The notes beneath the pieces are model-generated. The model had not been told where the DNA came from and made no database searches. It was given only the letters and a program-made list of their open reading frames with translations. 37,554 nucleotides of DNA from Desulfobacteraceae bacterium UBA5623 (lineage in GTDB: Bacteria > Desulfobacterota > DSM-4660 > Desulfatiglandales > Desulfatiglandaceae), in contig DIKH01000179.1 of assembly GCA_002424495.1 (NCBI GenBank), positions 1-37,554 of the forward strand. The letters are read 5' to 3'. Positions 33,702 through 37,554 of the stretch are shown one piece after another; position 1 is the stretch's first letter; the number at the start of each line of letters is the position of its first letter. The position numbers and the translations under genes were made by a program.

Positions 33702-34280
33702 ATGCATAGGGTAAAAATAGTTTGCACCTTTATTTTTGTAATGCTTTTGTTTACCATAATCCCTTCAAATAAAGCATATTCCGCGGAGAAAGATTCCCCC
33801 AGTTATCAGATAGGCCCTGATGATATCCTGAATATATTTGTATGGAGAGAGGCTGAACTGACAAGGGATGTCACCGTTATGGCCGATGGAAAGATAAGCT
33901 TTCCCTTAATCGGAGACATCATGGTTCAGGGAAAGACAGTCGCCGAACTCAAAGACATTATCACCACAAAACTAAAGAATTTTATTGACGCCCCTGAGGT
34001 CACCATTATCGTAAACGAAAGCCGCAGCCGTCGCATCTATACCCTGGGTAACGTCAGAACCCCAGGGCCATATCCTCTAGCTCCCAACATGACTGTCCTG
34101 CAAGCCCTTTCTGCAGCTGGAGGGTTTGCTGAATGGGCGGACACAAAAAACATCCTGATCATCCGCAGAGAAGGTGGTAAAGAGTCACAGCTTAATTTCA
34201 ACTATAAAGATGTTGTAGCAGGCAAAAAGATAGAACAGAATATTATACTTAAGCCAAACGATACGATTGTTGTTCCTTAA
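33702..34280 (+). CDS. Polysaccharide export protein (Wza-like, PEP-CTERM/XrtA type)
   Basis: An N-terminal signal-like helix (residues ~6-25) is followed by the Poly_export domain: YQIGPDDILNIFVWRE, DGKISFPLIGDI. A SLBB-type segment follows (IYTLGNVRTPGPYPL, then TVLQALSAAGGF). It ends with KPNDTIVVP, typical of short exporters (about 190 residues) in XrtA-type exopolysaccharide loci. No lipobox Cys is obvious. It forms the outer-membrane/periplasmic export channel. ATG 33702 has GGAGG at 33691-33695; the GTG at 33687 is too close to the same site. Confidence 0.92.
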   Translation: MHRVKIVCTFIFVMLLFTIIPSNKAYSAEKDSPSYQIGPDDILNIFVWREAELTRDVTVMADGKISFPLIGDIMVQGKTVAELKDIITTKLKNFIDAPEVTIIVNESRSRRIYTLGNVRTPGPYPLAPNMTVLQALSAAGGFAEWADTKNILIIRREGGKESQLNFNYKDVVAGKKIEQNIILKPNDTIVVP

Positions 34281-34323
34281 AAATTATTCTTTGGAAGATA
34301 AATAGAAAAAAGGTGACGTGACA

Positions 34324-35631
34324 ATGAAAAAAAGGACCTATTCAGTAAGGCTTGGCCTGTTTGCAGGGTGTCATTTTCTTTTATTGATTTTTACCCATGC
34401 CCACCCCTCCTTCGGTCAAGTCCACATGGAATTGACCCCTTCTGTTTCCGTCTCAGAGAGATACGACGACAACCTATTTCTGGACAGTGCAAATGAAGAA
34501 TCAGACTATATTACTACAATTTCTCCTGGGATCAACTTTAGTCTCCTTTCGCAGAATACGCAGCTTGGGCTTATTTATTCTCCAGGTTTTGTATGGTATG
34601 CTGACAATTCCCAGTACGATACGACAACTCATTCTGGGAGTCTCACCTTTGGTCAGGCGCTTTCAGAGCACCTTAGATTTGACATAACAGACACTGTAGT
34701 AAAATCAGATGAGCCATTGGAATCCACGGAAGGCATTGAGGGTGCAAGACACACCAGAGATACATATTTGAGAAATACCGGCGATGCAAACCTGAGATAT
34801 GTATTTGGACCTGAAAATTCATTGAGACTTGGCTATTCCCAGTCATATTTAAAGAACGAGGCCGAAGATGTTGATGATGGGAGAACCCAACATCCAAACG
34901 CCACCGTCCTGCATCATTTTGATATAAAGAATGCTGTGGAATTCAATTACGGATACACCAGGGCTGACTTTTGGCTGGATGATTCGTTCCCAGGTTATCT
35001 GGCGGAAAGCGACTATACAGGTCATGAACCGGGGCTGCGTTATATATACACCTTTTCCCCACATACAACAGGCAGCCTGGGTTATGTCCTGACCACCCGC
35101 AGGTTCAAGGACGATACATATGAGGAGGACTACAATGTCCATCATGGCTTGGTAGGGTTGGATCATGCCTTTTCGCCTGAGCTGTCCGTTGCAGCATCAG
35201 CCGGTTACTTTGTGAGAAAGAATGATTATTCTGATGACGATACCGGGTATTCCTATGATGCGTCTTTGATCAAAACCTTCAGGCGTGGAAGAATCAGTAT
35301 CGGGGGAAGCGGGGGATGGGACGAGGCCTATCTTGAAGCGGAAAGCAGGGGTTTCACAAAATACTATAGTGCTGTTACCTCAATGGAATATCAGATACTG
35401 GAGCCGTTGACCGGTTATGCCACAGGCTCCTACAGACATGACAAGGATGAAGACGATCGGAAATGGACGAGTACCCGTGGAAGCTGCGGGCTGAGATGGG
35501 ATTTCCTGAGGTGGTATTCTATGTCGCTGGACTACACTTACGCTGAAAGAGATGATGATGTTGATATGGACGACTATCGTGTCAACAGGGTGTCTCTGAT
35601 CCTTACCACCAGCAAACTCATTCGATGGTAG
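34324..35631 (+). CDS. Outer-membrane beta-barrel protein of the exopolysaccharide locus
   Basis: A signal peptide (residues 1 to ~30, ending near SFG) is followed by a long run of alternating strands ending in aromatic/Arg residues (final LILTTSKLIRW). This is typical of an outer-membrane barrel. Family members, about 400-450 residues, sit next to the Wza- and Wzz-like genes in PEP-CTERM-type loci; the function is presumed secretion or anchoring. It starts at ATG 34324, or at the GTG at 34318, with AAGGTG upstream. No enzymatic motif is seen. Confidence 0.82.
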   Translation: MKKRTYSVRLGLFAGCHFLLLIFTHAHPSFGQVHMELTPSVSVSERYDDNLFLDSANEESDYITTISPGINFSLLSQNTQLGLIYSPGFVWYADNSQYDTTTHSGSLTFGQALSEHLRFDITDTVVKSDEPLESTEGIEGARHTRDTYLRNTGDANLRYVFGPENSLRLGYSQSYLKNEAEDVDDGRTQHPNATVLHHFDIKNAVEFNYGYTRADFWLDDSFPGYLAESDYTGHEPGLRYIYTFSPHTTGSLGYVLTTRRFKDDTYEEDYNVHHGLVGLDHAFSPELSVAASAGYFVRKNDYSDDDTGYSYDASLIKTFRRGRISIGGSGGWDEAYLEAESRGFTKYYSAVTSMEYQILEPLTGYATGSYRHDKDEDDRKWTSTRGSCGLRWDFLRWYSMSLDYTYAERDDDVDMDDYRVNRVSLILTTSKLIRW

Positions 35632-35771
35632 AGGAGCAATTTTGAATTTTGGATTTTGGATTAATAAAATAAAATAGTCTTAAAATATTAACATGTTCCG
35701 GTCTGAATTTAAAAAAATAATGGTTGGGGTTTTCGTCCAGGCGCTATCTAATTTTTTACTTTAAGGAAGCT

Positions 35772-37322
35772 ATGAACCCCAATGACATAACCCAATACCT
35801 GGATATGGCAAAGAAGAGGAAATGGTGGATCATCCTCCCTTTCCTTATTGTCTGCCTAGCGGGTCTTACCTATTTGATGATCACGCCCTACGATTATGAG
35901 GCCCAGACCCTGATAGTGGTGCAGTCGCAGAAGGTGCCCGAGAATTTTGTGAGAACCATCTTATCAAGCGATGTTGAAGACAGAGTCAGGACAATCACCC
36001 AGGAGGTGACCAGCCGGACGAACCTGGAAAAGATTGTTGAACAGTTCAACCTGTCTGATGATTCTGATGGATTGAACATTGACAGTGTCGTCATGTCATT
36101 GCGTAAAAGAATCAAGGTGACTGTAAGCGGCGCCAGAAGGGCGGGGCCAGCAGAGGCCTTTACAATCTCCTTTAGCGGCAGAGACCCCAGGACAGTTATG
36201 GAAGTGACCAATACCCTGGCCTCCAATTTTATAACGGAAAATCTCAAGATGAGAGAATCCCAGGTCATGGGGACATCCGTTTTTTTATCCGATGAACTTG
36301 AGACAATGGAAAACCGCCTGAAAGAAAAGGAAGAAGAATTAAGGGGCTACCGTGAAAAAAACATGGGGGGACTCCCGGGGCAGCTTGATACAAATTTGAG
36401 GATACTTGAAAGGTTACAAACACAGTTGGACCAGCTCAATAACAATCTAAATAATGCCGAAGGAAGAAAAATTACCCTTCAAACACAGATTGCGGACCAA
36501 CAGAGGACCGGGGCGGTCACAACTGTCCCTTCAGCTTCCGGCTCCCAGGGGCCAAGGGATCTTGTATCCCTTAAAAATGAACTTGCCTCCCTTGAATCCA
36601 GATACACTCAGAATCACCCGGATGTGGTTCATCTCAGGAACATGATAGCCAGGATGGAGGCTGATAAACCTGCTGTCACCACGGATTCGACTGAAGTCAA
36701 TACCATGCTTTCATTGGCCGATCAGACGCTCAGACGCCAATTGCAGGATGTCTTGCTGGAAATCAAGTCGCGCAAGGTAGAAATAGCTAAAATCCAATCC
36801 GAGATAAAGTGGTATCAGGCAAAGGTGGAGGAGACTCCTAAGAGGGAGCAGGAATTGCTAAGTTTGAATCGTGATTATGAAAATCTAAAAAAACTATATG
36901 ATTCCCTCTTGGCAAGAAAGCTGGAGGCCGAGATAGCCGTGAGCATGGAGAAAAAGCAGAAAGGGGAGCAATTCCGGATTATTGATCCTGCAAAACTGCC
37001 AACCATTCCTGTGAAACCCGATGTCGGCAAAATAATCCTCATGACTTTGGCCCTCGGCCTGGGCCTGGGAGGGGGACTGGCTTTTCTGATGGAGGCAATG
37101 GATACGTCCTTCAAAACACTCGAAGAGATAAAAGAGGTCCGACTGCCTGTCCTTGTCACCATTCCCTTAATACGTAGTGAAAATGAATTAAAAAACATTA
37201 AACGTAAAGAAATCCTTGCCTATACAGCCGTCGGCCTGGGTTTTGTCTTGTCTGCCGCAGGTATAGTCCTTGCCACAAAAGGAATAGATACGACGGTGGA
37301 ATTTTTTGGAAACCTTCTCTAG
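35772..37322 (+). CDS. Wzz-like polysaccharide chain-length determinant
   Basis: The N terminus holds a transmembrane helix (residues ~16-38, IILPFLIVCLAGLTY) after a short cytoplasmic segment, then the Wzz domain. A long coiled-coil periplasmic part spans roughly residues 160-390 (LKEKEEELRGYREKN, then RYTQNHPDVVHLRN). A proline-rich ending (IDPAKLPTIPVKPD) and a second transmembrane helix follow. An additional hydrophobic helix lies near the C terminus. The ATG at 35772 has AAGGAAG in front; upstream ATGs in the same frame lie in AT-rich filler and are rejected. No kinase domain is fused, as expected when a separate BY-kinase exists. Confidence 0.9.
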   Translation: MNPNDITQYLDMAKKRKWWIILPFLIVCLAGLTYLMITPYDYEAQTLIVVQSQKVPENFVRTILSSDVEDRVRTITQEVTSRTNLEKIVEQFNLSDDSDGLNIDSVVMSLRKRIKVTVSGARRAGPAEAFTISFSGRDPRTVMEVTNTLASNFITENLKMRESQVMGTSVFLSDELETMENRLKEKEEELRGYREKNMGGLPGQLDTNLRILERLQTQLDQLNNNLNNAEGRKITLQTQIADQQRTGAVTTVPSASGSQGPRDLVSLKNELASLESRYTQNHPDVVHLRNMIARMEADKPAVTTDSTEVNTMLSLADQTLRRQLQDVLLEIKSRKVEIAKIQSEIKWYQAKVEETPKREQELLSLNRDYENLKKLYDSLLARKLEAEIAVSMEKKQKGEQFRIIDPAKLPTIPVKPDVGKIILMTLALGLGLGGGLAFLMEAMDTSFKTLEEIKEVRLPVLVTIPLIRSENELKNIKRKEILAYTAVGLGFVLSAAGIVLATKGIDTTVEFFGNLL

Positions 37323-37385
37323 GGCTCTCCTTCTTGAATATAGTTGGGCTATCTGTTCAAGTGTATTCATGGCTGATAAGATAAA

Positions 37386-37554
37386 ATGTACACTGATTTT
37401 TTTAACCTTAAAGAAAAACCCTTTGAACTGAACCCTTCTTCCCGCTTTCTCTACTTGGGGGAGGTTCACAAGGAGGCCCTTGCCCTGTTGGCCTATGGAG
37501 TCTCCGAGCGTAAGGGCTTTACGCTTCTGACCGGCGAAGTCGGCACCGGCAAGA
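37386..37554 (+). CDS. ExeA-like AAA ATPase of the PEP-CTERM locus, 3' partial
   Basis: The frame opens with the family pattern MYTDFFNLKEKPFELNPSSR, then FLYLGEVHKEALALLAYG and the beginning of Walker A (TGEVGTGK) at the window edge. This fits the secretion ATPase linked to PEP-CTERM/XrtA exopolysaccharide loci, related to ExeA/GspA. The gene runs past the end of the window. The start ATG is 63 bases after the Wzz-like stop; no strong ribosome-binding site is seen. Confidence 0.88.
   Translation, partial: MYTDFFNLKEKPFELNPSSRFLYLGEVHKEALALLAYGVSERKGFTLLTGEVGTGK

Noticed and set aside
1..37554. CRISPR arrays, tRNA, rRNA genes and intact insertion sequences
   Set aside because: None was found on reading both strands; no regular spaced repeats or transposase frames are present.

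Overview
The window looks like chromosomal DNA of an anaerobic or facultative Gram-negative bacterium, most likely a deltaproteobacterium (Desulfobacterota-like) or a relative. The grounds are many radical SAM enzymes, two sigma-54 activators with sigma-54 promoters, an outer-membrane exopolysaccharide export locus of the PEP-CTERM/XrtA type, and moderate GC by eye. The taxonomic guess is an inference; no rRNA or tRNA gene was seen.

Layout. (1) 1-7422, plus strand: a tightly packed six-gene operon. It encodes a cobalamin-binding-type radical SAM enzyme (5' end outside the window), a NifV/homocitrate-synthase-like enzyme, an aconitase-family dehydratase (large and small subunits), an MFS transporter and a YgiQ-family radical SAM protein. 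A hairpin terminator follows. The first five genes look like an uncharacterised chain-elongation pathway with transport. (2) 7555-16943, plus strand: an unusual potassium-uptake locus. A sigma-54 response regulator is followed by dyad enhancer sites and a near-consensus -24/-12 promoter, then histidine kinase, kdpA, kdpB, kdpC and a KdpD that has lost its kinase half and carries a PTS EIIA(Ntr)-like domain instead.

(3) 16932-27707: an accessory island. It starts with a broken AAA_14-type ATPase remnant and a Phd/RelE-type toxin-antitoxin pair. The core is a three-gene predicted defence operon: a HEPN-SNF2 helicase, a giant sacsin-like Hsp90-fold ATPase with three zinc modules, and a NOV/DUF3883 PD-(D/E)XK nuclease. 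A two-helix membrane protein and a minus-strand higBA pair with its own promoter/operator close the island.

(4) 28025-32030, minus strand: a lysine 2,3-aminomutase-like enzyme and two ATP-grasp ligases, the second fused to a GNAT acetyltransferase. This suggests a beta-lysine-containing, N-acetylated small peptide, perhaps an osmolyte or antimetabolite. A second excellent sigma-54 promoter precedes this operon. (5) 32608-37554, plus strand: a divergent PspF-like sigma-54 activator without a sensor domain, then a Wza-like export protein, an outer-membrane beta-barrel, a Wzz-like chain-length regulator and the start of an ExeA-like ATPase.

The kdp locus and the aminomutase operon share a sigma-54 theme and may both serve osmotic or ionic adaptation (inference). 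The strongest candidates for undescribed biology are the helicase/sacsin/NOV operon, the aminomutase/ATP-grasp/GNAT operon, and the rewired kdp control circuit.
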